Origin: Reticulitermes lucifugus
Taxonomy: Eukaryota; Arthropoda; Insecta; Blattodea; Rhinotermitidae
Length of the DNA: 63,586 nt
Direction: 5' to 3'
NCBI GenBank assembly: GCA_026260175.1
Contig: JAKCWW010000062.1
Location: 1-63,586, forward strand
A model generated the notes under the pieces. It had not been told where the DNA came from. It saw only the letters and a program-made list of their open reading frames with translations, and made no database searches. Shown here one piece after another: positions 1 to 10,175 of this stretch; the stretch's first letter is position 1; each line of letters begins with the position of its first letter. Position numbers and translations under genes: made by a program.

Positions 1-108
1 CTTGTGTATTTGTACTGTTTTGTGTTGTGCTTTAGTGCTGGCTTTTTTATTGGCTCTTGTTGCTGTTAAGTCTGCACGTTAATAAATACCCATTGAATTG
101 AATTGATA
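1..108 (+). mobile_element. Non-LTR retrotransposon 3' tail (family E, unit 1)
   Basis: AT/GT-rich segment that ends in a conserved 3' block, a stretch reading TAATAAATACCCATTGAAT followed by TTGAA repeats. The same block ends the unit at 208-321 and the copy at 29359-29416, so it is a repeated element end and not chance. A short tandem microsatellite at the 3' end is typical of several non-LTR retrotransposon clades and replaces a poly(A) tail. No coding part is present. The left end is cut by the window edge, so the true length is unknown. The clade cannot be assigned from the tail alone. Confidence 0.6.
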
Positions 109-207
109 AATCAAGTCATCAATGTTCTGTCAGGGTATTGGATTTCTGCCCCAGTACTTATTTACATTGTTTTATTACATATTTATTTTGTTTATTTAGT
201 GTTTTGT

Positions 208-321
208 CTTGTGTATTTGTACTGTTTTGTGTTTTGTTAGTGCTTTTGTGCTGGCTTTGTAATTGGCACTTGTGCTGTTAAGTCTGCACGTTAATAAATA
301 CCCATTGAATTGAATTGAATT
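208..321 (+). mobile_element. Non-LTR retrotransposon 3' tail (family E, unit 2)
   Basis: Second copy of the family E tail. It starts with the same bases as position 1 (CTTGTGTATTTGTACTG) and ends in the same TTGAA repeats. The two units lie in the same orientation with a period of about 207 bp, separated by 99 bp of AT-rich sequence. Unit 2 has a short insertion (a repeated TTAGTGCTTTTGTGC-like segment) relative to unit 1. This may be a tandem duplication of an element end or two insertions at one site. Confidence 0.6.
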
Positions 322-2584
322 ATCACAACGGTATGAATCAAATGAAGATTATCTTTCTTAAAAACCTCTAAAATTGTATTAAATTTATATTAATTGCAAG
401 ATATTCAAGAGCAAAAATTAAATAAAGAATAGCAACATTTCTTCCTTGGTTCCGAAAATTTATTAGGCTAAAGTACCATGTAATGCTGAACATAATAGTT
501 ACATTCTAAGGCAATCTAACTTTGATTTCAACATTACCATCACGGTGACCTTTGCCGAATTGTTCAATATCCACGTGTCTTTGGCGAGCTTGCAGAATAT
601 TTTCTTTCTCGTGGTGTATATTCCATTGATCACAAGAGCACATCTACTATTCTTTTGCATTATGTATGTGGAATAAAATTTCTGTAATAAACTTCAATTT
701 CACAAGTAAATTTACTACCATATAAGTTTTCACCTACGTGTGTATTTCTTTGATGTCCTAGACTCAAAATAGGCCTAATCAGTTAAATTATTTCTAATGG
801 TCTCTTACATGTAACGCCGTGTAGCGTGCTAAGTAGATACAAAAGTTTTGCCGGAACCTGCTGCTTTGATCTTTAAGTAGTAAAAGGTTTTCACCTTGAA
901 GAAAAAGATAGTATATTTTTAAGAAATTTCTGTGCCTTTCTACCAAACTAGATGAATTAACCCACAGAATCCAGTGATCTTTAATATCACCACTGTGAGA
1001 ACCTCAAATATCACAACAGGAACATAGGAACATCACAGGTGCCAGTATGTCCAATATATTTCGAATTTTTACGTTATTTAGTTACCATTTTTCAAAACAT
1101 TATTGATGCATCTCTGGAGATGTCAGCATGCCAGACATTTTCCTTTAGTGAACTTAGGTCACTGTTGCATTGTAAGTGTGTATGTACGAGAGGGGTTGGA
1201 GAAACTTTGGCCAAACTTAGCGTGACACTTTGCAAAGTTTAAGTATAAGGTTTATTAATGAATGGGACCATCATAGTGAATATTTTAAGTTCATATTTCA
1301 TATTTCATATACCCAACCAAAACCATTCCTCTTTCACCTGAAAATTTAATTGAAGTCAATAAAAACTTTTAACGCTCCCAAGAGCTTATTAAATTTTATA
1401 AAGTTTTGCATTACAGAGTTTTGTTAAAGAGTAGGGGTTAATAGCATTTTCAGAGTACTTTGGTGCGGAGAGATAACATTTCCATACTACGAAAGAAATA
1501 TTCCGTTAAGAAGCACCGTCCAATTTGCTCTAAACATTCACTGGAATGAGATAAGAGTCATGTACTAAGAAAAATATATCTTGAAAAGGAAAACTGTGCC
1601 TCTATGTTCTAAAAAACTCTTGCTTTTCAAAAAAAAAAAATATATATATGGCCTTTTCTTAACACTTGTGATTCTGTGACTGTATCAGTTACCACACAAA
1701 TAAAGAGGGCGGATCTGTTTTTTTTGTATTAAACTAATAGAGAAGGTTTGAATAACTGTAGTGTGGAAAATACTATGTCGGTGAAAAAGCATGTTATGTG
1801 TAGCATGATATTGCGGCGTTGGTCAGAACGAATGGGCTTATGGTTTTTCTGACATATAACACTTGGAGGGGGGGGGATGTATGAATGCAAAGTTGTTGAA
1901 ACTCTCATTGGAAAAGACATTTTGGAAATTGTGAATATGATAGAACTAGGCACAGACAGTAAGGAATATTCAGATTCAATAAAAACAAGGAATTTGTCGA
2001 CCAGCTGGGTAAATATCAACGGCAGAAAGAGAGGATTTTACCGTGGAGATTGTAACAAATGAACAAATATTTTTCTACGTAATTGTAATCGCGTTATTAC
2101 TGAATGAGTTGAGGAAAGTTATGTCTTTTTATCTTGGTAAACATTTAGGGTGTCGCCTCAAAGTCACTGACCCATCTGACTGTAGCAGAGTCTCTCTAAA
2201 TCACTGCTTCTTAAATTCTCTTCTGCACAACCCAAAATCTTAAATCGCGTTGGTCTTGTTAAACAAGTGACATCAATTCATCCTAGGCACTCCATTTCAG
2301 CCACAAATTTCTGTTGATTATTTTGATGTTTCATGACTTATCAGAATAGAAAACTGGGTTTGAGAATCCTTGCTACGAAAAAATATAGAGAGAGACGGCC
2401 AAATTTTGCATGTCTTTGATAAACATAAAGCCTATTTATATCACTATATTTATCCTATCTTAAAGAGTGTTTCATAAGCCGAAGAAATTTTGATCACAAA
2501 ACCAATAAGCAGTTAATTCTAAATTGCATTCCATCCGTCGATTATTTATTAATATTTGTAGTTAAAAGCTAGAGGCAATCTTGT
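322..2584. other. No gene recognised
   Basis: AT-rich unique-looking sequence. The open frames are short (under 100 codons), overlap on both strands and show no recognisable domain. The only landmarks are a palindromic TAGGCCTA at 770-777 and a run of nine G at 1868-1876. Confidence 0.6.
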
Positions 2585-2856
2585 CCATGTTGAAGCCATA
2601 AATTCATACAGAGGGAGTAGATTTATAATTCTACTCATTCTTAACCACGGCGCTTTTTGAAGGTGAGTGGTCATCTTCACATCTCGGCCACTTTGTCCCC
2701 GGGAAAGAACATCTGTACCATTGCACGGGGAGCTGTTTAGGTTTTGGAGCCGGTCTGCATCCTGTTTTCACAAAAGAAATTACATTTTGCCTGCAGAGAT
2801 TTGAAAACCCAGTCGTCCAGCCAGTAGTGGGTCGCTATACCGACGACGCCACCCTA
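2585..2856 (-). mobile_element. SINE-C copy (tRNA-derived SINE, minus strand)
   Basis: Read on the minus strand this has the order seen in other SINE-C copies: a degraded tRNA-like head, a central CCCGGGG block followed by ACAAAGTGGCCGAGATGTGA, a block on accessible-to-read CACTCACC, then GTTAAGAATGAGTAGAATTATA and a pyrimidine-rich end with TTCATGG-like sequence (here diverged). The same 3' half is clearest at 51672-51894 and 35274-35556. The copy is old: box B is only weakly preserved and there is no clear target duplication. Confidence 0.55.
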
Positions 2857-4144
2857 GCTCCTGTGAAGAGTTATATAACCCTATCAAGTAAAGAGTTTAA
2901 ACAGCCACGAATAAAAGGAATTCTAAATGCTTAGGAAGTAGGCCCCAACCTATCAGAAGAAATAATCTCACTAATTGAAGGAAAAGAACTTTAGACAGGT
3001 TTTTTTTCTTAAAAGATCCAGGTGTGTTTTAACTGCACTTATCTGAAGATTCAAGTCTTCTTTGATGTTGTTAGTGTTATGTAACCACGCTGTAAATTGT
3101 TGAGATTATATAATTTGTTGTATGAGTTGCATAAAGAGAAATGATGGAGTGATATAGTCAGGGGAAAACAGAGGTAATGGGAGAGAAAAAATTTTCCTCG
3201 TTCCGCTTTTTACACCAAAAATCCTAGATGGGTTGTTGTGGGATCAAAACTGTCTCCACTGTGAGAGGTCCAATATACTCCAATGTAGATAAGTGTCGAT
3301 GTTTAAACGACCTTTGTACCTGCATCTTCAGACACAAGTAGTCTCTGACCAGTTAACTTTCCTGCGTGATACTTCTCCAGCTGCAACTAATGATGATGAT
3401 CTTATCCTAAACCTATTCGTTCAGCTGTATTTATGTTGTATTTATGCATTTGTGGCTTTTCCTGTTGCCGTTTAGTCTCGGGGGAGACACTGAAATAGTC
3501 AAATGTCGCGAAGATTGATGACGTAACACTAAAGTGCTGGATGTGTAATTTGTCAAACTTGAAGGTACTGTCACTTACTTTGACTGTTATAATTTTTACT
3601 TCGTACTGCGTTGTTCGATAGATAGCCTACCTACTGTAATGACGATGCGCTGAAAGATCAAAATACGTAGCTATTTTTGCGCATTAGCCTCATGTATTTG
3701 TATCTATAATGTACTTTCTTTTAATATTCCTGAATTGCGCCTGATATATAAAATGGAGGAAAAATTTATATAACTATCGCTAGAGACTAACTAGAGTGAT
3801 TATATCTTTAACTAGAATGCAAAACATGTAGATCGCAACAGGAAGGCGACAAAACCTTTCAGAATTTCGTAGAGAATTCTTAATGGAAAATGCCGCTTCC
3901 AAGACATAGGCGGGGGTAGGAGGATATTAGGGTACACTAAGATTGATTTTTAACACTTAATATAATGGGGCTGTAAAGTAGATTCGATTGGGTGGACATA
4001 AAGCTCCGTGGTGGAATCGTGTGAACACGGCAATAAATAATCTATTTCCATAACAGGTAAAATTCCTTCATCAGCTAAGCAACCATAAACTCTTCAAAAA
4101 CCGTGTATAGGGTGGTCAAACATTGGCCATTAACAGATATATAT
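2857..4144. other. No gene recognised
   Basis: AT-rich sequence with no coding, RNA or repeat family match inside the window. The short frames here have no domain. Confidence 0.55.
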
Positions 4145-4412
4145 CGGCTGGCATCGATTGGACTAGTGACTGGGCTATGGGCTAGAAGACCCCGAAGTTT
4201 GATTCCCGACAGAAACAAGAAATTTTTCTCTTCCCCAAAGCGCCCCGACCGGTTCTGGATTTTAACCACCCTTCAATTCAACGGGTACAGAGGACTTGGA
4301 TCAGGGGGCATAGCGGCTGGGGCGTGAGTCTGACCACTCACATCCGTCTAGACCCGATGTTAAGACTGAGTAGCAGTGTATCTCTTCTACCTTCACGGCG
4401 TGGATATGGCCA
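4145..4412 (+). mobile_element. SINE-C copy (plus strand)
   Basis: tRNA-like head ending in a box-B-like GTTTGATTCCCGAC at about 4198-4211. A middle part follows (ACGGGTACAGAGGAC, then a diverged form of the AAAGCGGCCGGAACGTG block), then GACCACTCAC, a diverged TTAAGACTGAGTAG block and a terminal pyrimidine stretch with TTCACGGCGTGGATATGGCC. It matches the block order of the copies at 35274 and 51672. It is old and diverged. The open frame running through it is an accident of the GC-rich SINE. Confidence 0.6.
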
Positions 4413-4796
4413 AATTTAACTTTTTACCTTTGATTACAGATTTTATCTATTTGATAAAACCTTACGATAATTTAGTATTTCCCAAAGACATAGTTATTTT
4501 TTCACAAAAACTTTACTGTTACATTTGTATCCACCTGGAAAAACGAAATGTGTCCTTACCAAAATAAAGACAATTACAAAAACAAAGCAGTTTTATTAAA
4601 TACTGTTTAGCTTTCTTTTGAAAGTGCTGAGATGAAAGTGGGACGTAGGACAGCATCTCACGAAATAAATGTCTTGGGGGGGGGAGGGGCAGAAGTTCTC
4701 ATAGCGTTTCGGAGAGTGATTTAGAACTTGAATTCCTTGACGCTGAAAGTGAAAGAGGTATGCTCCTTCGAGAAAAGTTAAGGTCTTCTAGTAACC

Positions 4797-4945
4797 TGTC
4801 ACGCTAGCTCAGACGGGGAGAGGAAATATAGTTCTACTCTTTGTAACCTTGGCGAAAGATGGGGTGGGTGGCCCACGCAACGCTCCGACCACTTTACCGC
4901 AGGGAAAAATCCCGGGTACTTATTTTCAGAGGGACGGACATGTGC
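4797..4945 (-). mobile_element. SINE-C 3' fragment (minus strand)
   Basis: Read on the minus strand: TACCCGGGATTTTTCCCTGC, then GGTAAAGTGGTCGGAGCGT, a CACCC-rich block, GGTTACAAAGAGTAGAACTA and a CTCTCCCC end. This is the 3' half of SINE-C without its tRNA head. It also explains the C-terminal part of a 133-codon minus-strand frame here. Confidence 0.5.
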
Positions 4946-7680
4946 GGAGGAGAGGAAACCTCTTGTCTCTTCGTAAAACAGGTAACTATCAAGCAGACGA
5001 CCTGACGTAGCATTCCAGAAGTCTTGAATCTTTGAAATAATTCCTATTTTTTTCGCTTGCACTACTACATAAACTACGAACTTAAAAAAAAACTGTCTGC
5101 AAATTGCGTCAGTATATACGCCACGTCTCGTTAAGCTCACGGGGGAGTGGAGGGGGGGGGGAAGAGTGGCGCAAAGAGGACAGCTGGCGCCACTTTTCAA
5201 TGGTAAGTAACTTTTGACGTAAATCTGGCACCAGTTAGCTTAAAGGTTCACCATCCGTTGTAGTGGGCTGGATTGTCACTCTGTTCCTGTGCGTGGTTTC
5301 AGACATGAACTGTTTTCGAAACGAAGAACACAAATGACAACGCTGTAACTTGAACGTAAAGCTATTGAAATATTTGAATCTAAGGAATAGGAAGTGAGCG
5401 GAAAATTGAAGATGTAAAACAAGTAATGGTTTAATGCAAACAGTTATTAGATATTTAGTATAAGCGGTCATAAGCATTAAATTTGCACTGAAGTTTTCTC
5501 GTACGTTGAAAATTCCCATTATGTGTATAGCATAAGTCGCTGAACTAGTAAGAGAAAACTAAGAACTGGTAAAAACAGATGGTAGTGGGAAGTTATTTGT
5601 AAAATATTCTTTAAATATTTCTTTACGTCTTTTTATTAATTATGTAGGTCTACGCACACATGAAGCTAGAGGAAGGTGCAGGACCTAAGTTCTATGTACT
5701 GTTTATTTCACATAATAAAGTAGCTAAATGAAACCCTTTACATATTTTAAAAATGAAACTTTTAAAGAAATTAAAAAAAAATTAAATGAAAGCCTAGAAC
5801 TAAAATCCAAATTTGCTGAATAATATATAGGATATTAAAACAATAATATAAAAATTACAATTATGTGCATATGAATGCAAACATGTTGATGCAAATAAGA
5901 CTGACTGTGGAAAAAAATTGCAAGGATGTAGGGTCTCTTTCTCCGAGGAGTAAAATGACTGAGGTTTGTGGTTTACCACTCCCAACTCCTATCAGTTTCA
6001 GGGTAAAGAATGCTTGAACATAAAGCTCCACTTCCCTACCTTTTCACATGTCGTTTTGAGCACGGAGGCAATTGTATTTTGACAGTGGGGAATTAAAAAT
6101 ATTGTATTATATGAATGTGCGAGGGTAAAAATTTACCTACAGAGGACATAAACGAGGGTCAAAATAATATGTAAGTATGGGGTTTAGAAAATAGGCTTTA
6201 CTATAAAGGAAAGGAATCTGATGGAATGAAGCCAATATCCCAGTTAAAACAGGAAATGATAAAAAGTCTTTGGAACGTCTGTGCAGGAATTACGTGGAAG
6301 AGAGCTATGTAAATGAGTCTAAGGTATATCAGTCTGAGCGACTAGTTTTCCTACTGGAATGGAACATAAATGCGTGTCTTTACACAAGCGCCACTAAAAC
6401 TTGCTAATTAAGGCCATTTCTTCTTCACTGTACTCACGAAAGTTTGCAAAGGAAAGGAAAACAGTGGCAGACTAAACACAACACACGAAAAGTGGATTAT
6501 AGCAAAGTTTCTTCTCCTTGGATTCCTTACACGGTCTCAAATATTTGTGCCTTGCATTCTAGATGTCTCAGTCAGATATCTTGTCTTAGTTTCCTCTAGA
6601 CCTTTGCCTCGTCCACTCCAAGTAAATCTTATGCCTTACGACTTCTGATCTATGTCATGTTGCTAATCATCTAAAGGTTTTGATCCCTTCGGGCACTGTC
6701 GCTTCTGTCGACGTTATTGTTAATTCACGAAGGTCATCCCACTTGAATCATGTAACTTGCGCTGTTTATAAACAAAGAAATTCGCAGACGAAATATTTCA
6801 AAACCTGAATATATTAGTTATGTTACAAAGCTGGTTATTACGCTTCTACTTTTAGTTAAATAAATCGAAGTATATAATTACAAAAGTTCCTATTTTCCTG
6901 GCATTGAGTATTATTAGTTTGAAACAAGAAACTCCCTTATCTTTATTTGAATTTGTACTAAGGCTATCTCACATTTTGGGTTGCAACTAATTTTTTACTT
7001 ACAAATTGGGTTTTGATCAAGGCATTTTTTGAATGGTATGGTTGCCTGAAATTTACAAGCTATTGCCTTTATTTGAAACTAATTTATTAAGTGGGTTCTT
7101 AATTAACCACTTAACTAGTATACTGAATAGCTTATTCTTTACTTATCTCCACAGTTATTTGTTTAATTCGTAAAGCAGTTATTTGGTTTGTTAGATTCCA
7201 GATGTGGCGAATGTAACCTATGAACAGATGGTAGAATATATGACTTGAGTCCTTCTCGAATTAAAGCCGGCGAGTTTTCTCTAATACAAGGCGGCAATAA
7301 GAAAAGGAAGATGGCTGTTAACACTGATGTTAGCAAAAGTTTAGACTGCACGGATGCACAAAATAATTAACATTTTCCTGATGCTGTAAGTAGTCCCTGG
7401 GTGTATAAACTTATGCAAGCTATGGAATACTATTTGTTTAAGAAGCATAACGTACCACTTTGCCTACGTGTACAGTAAGCAACTGAAATTTCTCTAGTGA
7501 CAAACCTTCCTAAGCATTGATGGGGGCTGAGAGAAGGTGAGGGGGTAGTTTCTCAACAGGTAGTTTTGAAAAGTACTGCGTCAGTTACTTCCATCATCTG
7601 TTTGTTCGACTGCTTACAGTGAATTGCAGTATAAACAAGTGACAAACACTGAATACGTGCCTCGTTTTCCTAAGTTGTAA
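4946..7680. other. No gene recognised
   Basis: Mostly AT-rich sequence with no family match. It includes a run of ten G at 5152-5161. The minus-strand frame at 5235-5519 shows no recognisable domain. Confidence 0.55.
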
Positions 7681-7736
7681 CGTGTAGTTCGTTAGGTATA
7701 CAGAATGTCGCGTAGTTCGGTAGGTATACAGAATGT
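7681..7736. repeat. 28-bp tandem duplication
   Basis: Two adjacent 28-bp units (7681-7708 and 7709-7736) differ at only two positions; each contains TAGGTATACAGAATGT. The unit is not simple sequence. It lies just outside the left arm of the 7759-8797 element. Confidence 0.85.
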
Positions 7737-7758
7737 TTCGCATAATGTGTACGAAGCT

Positions 7759-8797
7759 TTGGGATCTTATTTTATGAGTCATTTTGACTAATAAATGCTA
7801 TATCAACACATGGCCTATTATCAACCTAACACCGCTACGAGCACTAAAATGTACTTACGTGGCCGTAATGGAAAGTGGTCAAATACACATTTTATCAAAC
7901 TGTACACATAAAAATCAAGTCATCTGTCAGATAGCATCACAAAAGCAGGATATGTATTAAATTTTAAACTGCTGCATGACATGTGTTCAATGACAACAGA
8001 AAAAACAGGCAGCCATCAAAACTTAGGCTTACCTACCGTATGGGCATCAAAGAAAATTATGTATCTTTTAATACCACAAAAGAAGGACTTTATTTTACCG
8101 AGTTACTTAGTTTACTTAGTGGCGTTACAAAAGGAAGAAAAATTGGTTTTGGTTAGATAATACCAAAAATTCAACTTTCAATTTTGTTATACTTATTACT
8201 GTTCAAAATGACCTCCATTCTTCTGTACGCACAATTCTGCATGTCTCAAAAGAGACTGTGTTGCCTTCCAGGTAGCTCCATAATTTTGGCTTACACGGTC
8301 AGTGGATTTCATGATTTGCTGCAGTAGTTTCCTTGCCTGTTATTTTTGCCGGTAGAACATGTCCTTCATGTGTCCCCACAAGAAGCAGTCAAGGGGCGTG
8401 AGATATGGTGACAACGTAGCTACGTAAACTGACGTAACTAACTCGGTGGTAACATAGCTAAAAATTGTTGCCTTCCTTTTGTGGTATTATCTGACACATA
8501 ATTTTCTTTTGATGTTGTACATACAGAAGGTGAGGCTTAAATGTTACGATGTTTTGTCGTGTTATCGTAAGCATGTTTCACAGTATATTTAGAATTAATG
8601 GATGTTTTTCTTTCGTAGTGTTATCTGAAACATAACTTTAATTTTATGCGTACAGTGTGATAAAAACACGTACTTTAACATTTTCGGTTACGGCCATGTA
8701 TTTATGTTAAAATGCTCGTAGAGCTGTAAAAGTTAACAATAGGATACATGTTGATATTGCATATTTTGCTCAAAATGACCCATAAAATAACACCCTG
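7759..8797. mobile_element. Degenerate DNA transposon with ~330-bp inverted arms
   Basis: The left arm (7759-8087) and the reverse complement of the right arm (8471-8797) align along almost their whole length. The outer edges share the pattern GGGTGTTATTTTATGGGTCA (left copy diverged), then TATCAACA, CTACGAGCA, GTGGCCGTAA, ATTTTATCAAACTGTACACA-like and AGAAAATTATGT, with an inner edge reading ATACCACAAAAGAAGGA. Arm divergence is roughly a quarter. The central 380 bp hold the 3' end of a DDE transposase on the minus strand. The arms also contain similar sub-units (for example 8471-8550 and 8606-8680). This is a long-TIR, foldback-like deletion derivative that cannot encode a full transposase. 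I could not settle the target-site duplication. Confidence 0.75.
8196..8435 (-). pseudogene. Tc1/mariner-like DDE transposase, C-terminal fragment
   Basis: Minus-strand translation ends at a stop codon at 8196-8198, just after a GGHFEQ terminus. About 55 codons earlier it reads LTPLDCFLWGHMKDMFYR. From knowledge of the family, the PLD-F-LWG-K block and a terminal L(C)-GGHFE are characteristic of the C-terminal part of insect IS630/Tc1/mariner-type transposases whose DDE catalytic core lies upstream. Here only about 80 codons remain and an in-frame stop lies at 8340-8342. Upstream of about 8435 the similarity fades into the inverted arm, so the catalytic acidic residues that would define the subfamily are missing, except for the D of PLD. 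It lies centrally between the inverted arms of the surrounding element, as expected for its own transposase remnant. It is certainly non-functional. Confidence 0.8.
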
Positions 8798-8983
8798 AAG
8801 TCTGATACACCTTATGTAAGACGCCTATAACCACCGTTTGGAAGAACATGTCTGCCAAATTACACGCCGTCATATCCCAGAACACGGCAATTTAAAATGA
8901 ATGGTGATAGTAACTTTGAGTTTTGTAAAGAGAAGGAGAAAAACAAAAGATATGTGAGAAGCAAGACGAGAAGTAGAGAAAAG

Positions 8984-9032
8984 AAGAGGAAGAGGAAGAG
9001 GAAGAGGAAGAGGCAGAGGAAGAGGAAGAGGA
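8984..9032 (+). repeat. GAAGAG hexanucleotide microsatellite
   Basis: Eight imperfect copies of GAAGAG with one GCAGAG variant, inside a wider purine tract (about 8925-9060). It produces a poly-serine frame on the minus strand that is not a gene. Confidence 0.9.
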
Positions 9033-9119
9033 TCGAGTTGAGGAGATGTAAAAGTAGTGGTTAAAGAAGACTACTATTTCATTACAGAAATACATTCCTG
9101 TAGCAGCTCATCCTTTTTA

Positions 9120-9636
9120 CGCGCGTTCTCAGAAGTGTGAAAATCGATTATTAGCTTCGTCATGTCTGTCCGTCTGTCTGTCTGTCTGTCCGCACTCAAC
9201 AATTCGGCTTCCACTTGACGGATTTTCATGATATTTCACATTTGAGGACTTCCAAAATATGTCAAGAAAATTTAAAATTTATTAAAATCTGACAAGAATA
9301 ACGGCTATTTTACATGAAGACTTATGTATATTTACGACAATACCTCACTGAATTCTTCTTAGAATGAGAAATATTTCAGACAAAACTTTTAGGGAAAATC
9401 AAAATTTATACTTTATATTTAATTTTTTTTTTCTCCGAAATTCGTGTCGTGATAATGTGGGGAAAATATGGTATAGCCAGACACAACACGAATCACAATA
9501 TAATAGGGAGCATGCGCCTTGCACGTCGGATAACTAAGGCAAGAATACAGACACACAATCTCGTAATATTTAATATATATTGCTTTTCCCACGGCAACAA
9601 TGGTTACGCGAAATTGCCTCAGTGTTACAATTCCTG
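9120..9636 (+). mobile_element. Family F dispersed repeat, copy 1
   Basis: A block of about 515 bp that aligns end to end with 41921-42415. It opens with a CATGTCTGTCCGTCTGTC tract (9161-9192), then a GGATTTTCATGATATTT-like block, ATTAAAATCTGACAAGAATAA and GATAATGTGGG-AAATATGGTA. It closes with GCTTTTCCCACGGCAACAAT followed by ACGCGAA. A broken reading frame near the 3' end (about 9449-9640) matches that of copy 2 after one shift: the CFPRQQWLRE-like stretch is in another frame. This suggests a once-coding or strongly conserved segment. I recall similar translated fragments as widespread in arthropod genomes. The element class is not clear and no terminal inverted repeats were seen. Confidence 0.7.
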
Positions 9637-9689
9637 TCTTGTTCAATGTTAATACCAGTTCTTTCCCTAGGTTATATAACATTCAATTT

Positions 9690-9842
9690 TTCGTTTCACA
9701 CTTCTTTATGTCTTTCGTCTGTTCTGTCGTTTTTTTGTCTTCCTTCTTTTCCTTCGTTCTCTTATTCCTCTTTTCCGTCTTTGACTTCTTCTAATCTTCT
9801 TCTCTTTCATCGTTCGTTCGTCTTTCTTCTTGTCTGTCTGTC
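9690..9842 (+). repeat. Pyrimidine-rich tract
   Basis: About 150 bp that is overwhelmingly C/T on the plus strand, with interspersed TTCGTTCGTC and TGTCTGTC. It generates hydrophobic and serine-rich frames that are composition artefacts. Confidence 0.75.
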
Positions 9843-10136
9843 CTCGCGCATCTTGTTATGGCCTGTTGTACCAGCTGTGTCTCTTCAAAGATGTAATATT
9901 CATGTTTACTGTGTTGGCGTGCGTGACGTCCTCGCTAGACAGTATATTGAATTCAGGATTCTAATTCATGTCATTGACTAAATATTAGACACCAACAGCA
10001 ATAACAGTTCTGTGGACGAAAATAATTTACATACAGACGTGAGTAAAGTTCACGAAAATTTCCCTTCAAGGAGTTAGAGTGAAATTTTCTAATAGTCAGA
10101 AGCAATGTTGGTAGGCCTGTACCCGGGAGGTTCTCG

Positions 10137-10139
<3 letters not shown>

Positions 10140-10174
<35 letters not shown>
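10140..10174 (+). repeat. (TG)n dinucleotide microsatellite
   Basis: An uninterrupted TG array of about 35 bases. A short AC array lies 45 bp downstream (10220-10232). Confidence 0.95.

Positions 10175-10175
<1 letters not shown>

Noticed and set aside
4799..5200. 133-codon minus-strand frame
   Set aside because: The C-terminal third is SINE-C and the start lies next to a run of ten G. No domain.
8892..9095. Serine-rich minus-strand frame
   Set aside because: It is the complement of a GAAGAG microsatellite.
9580..9981. 133-codon plus-strand frame
   Set aside because: It begins inside family F and then runs through a pyrimidine tract. The composition is Ser/Phe/Leu only and there is no domain.
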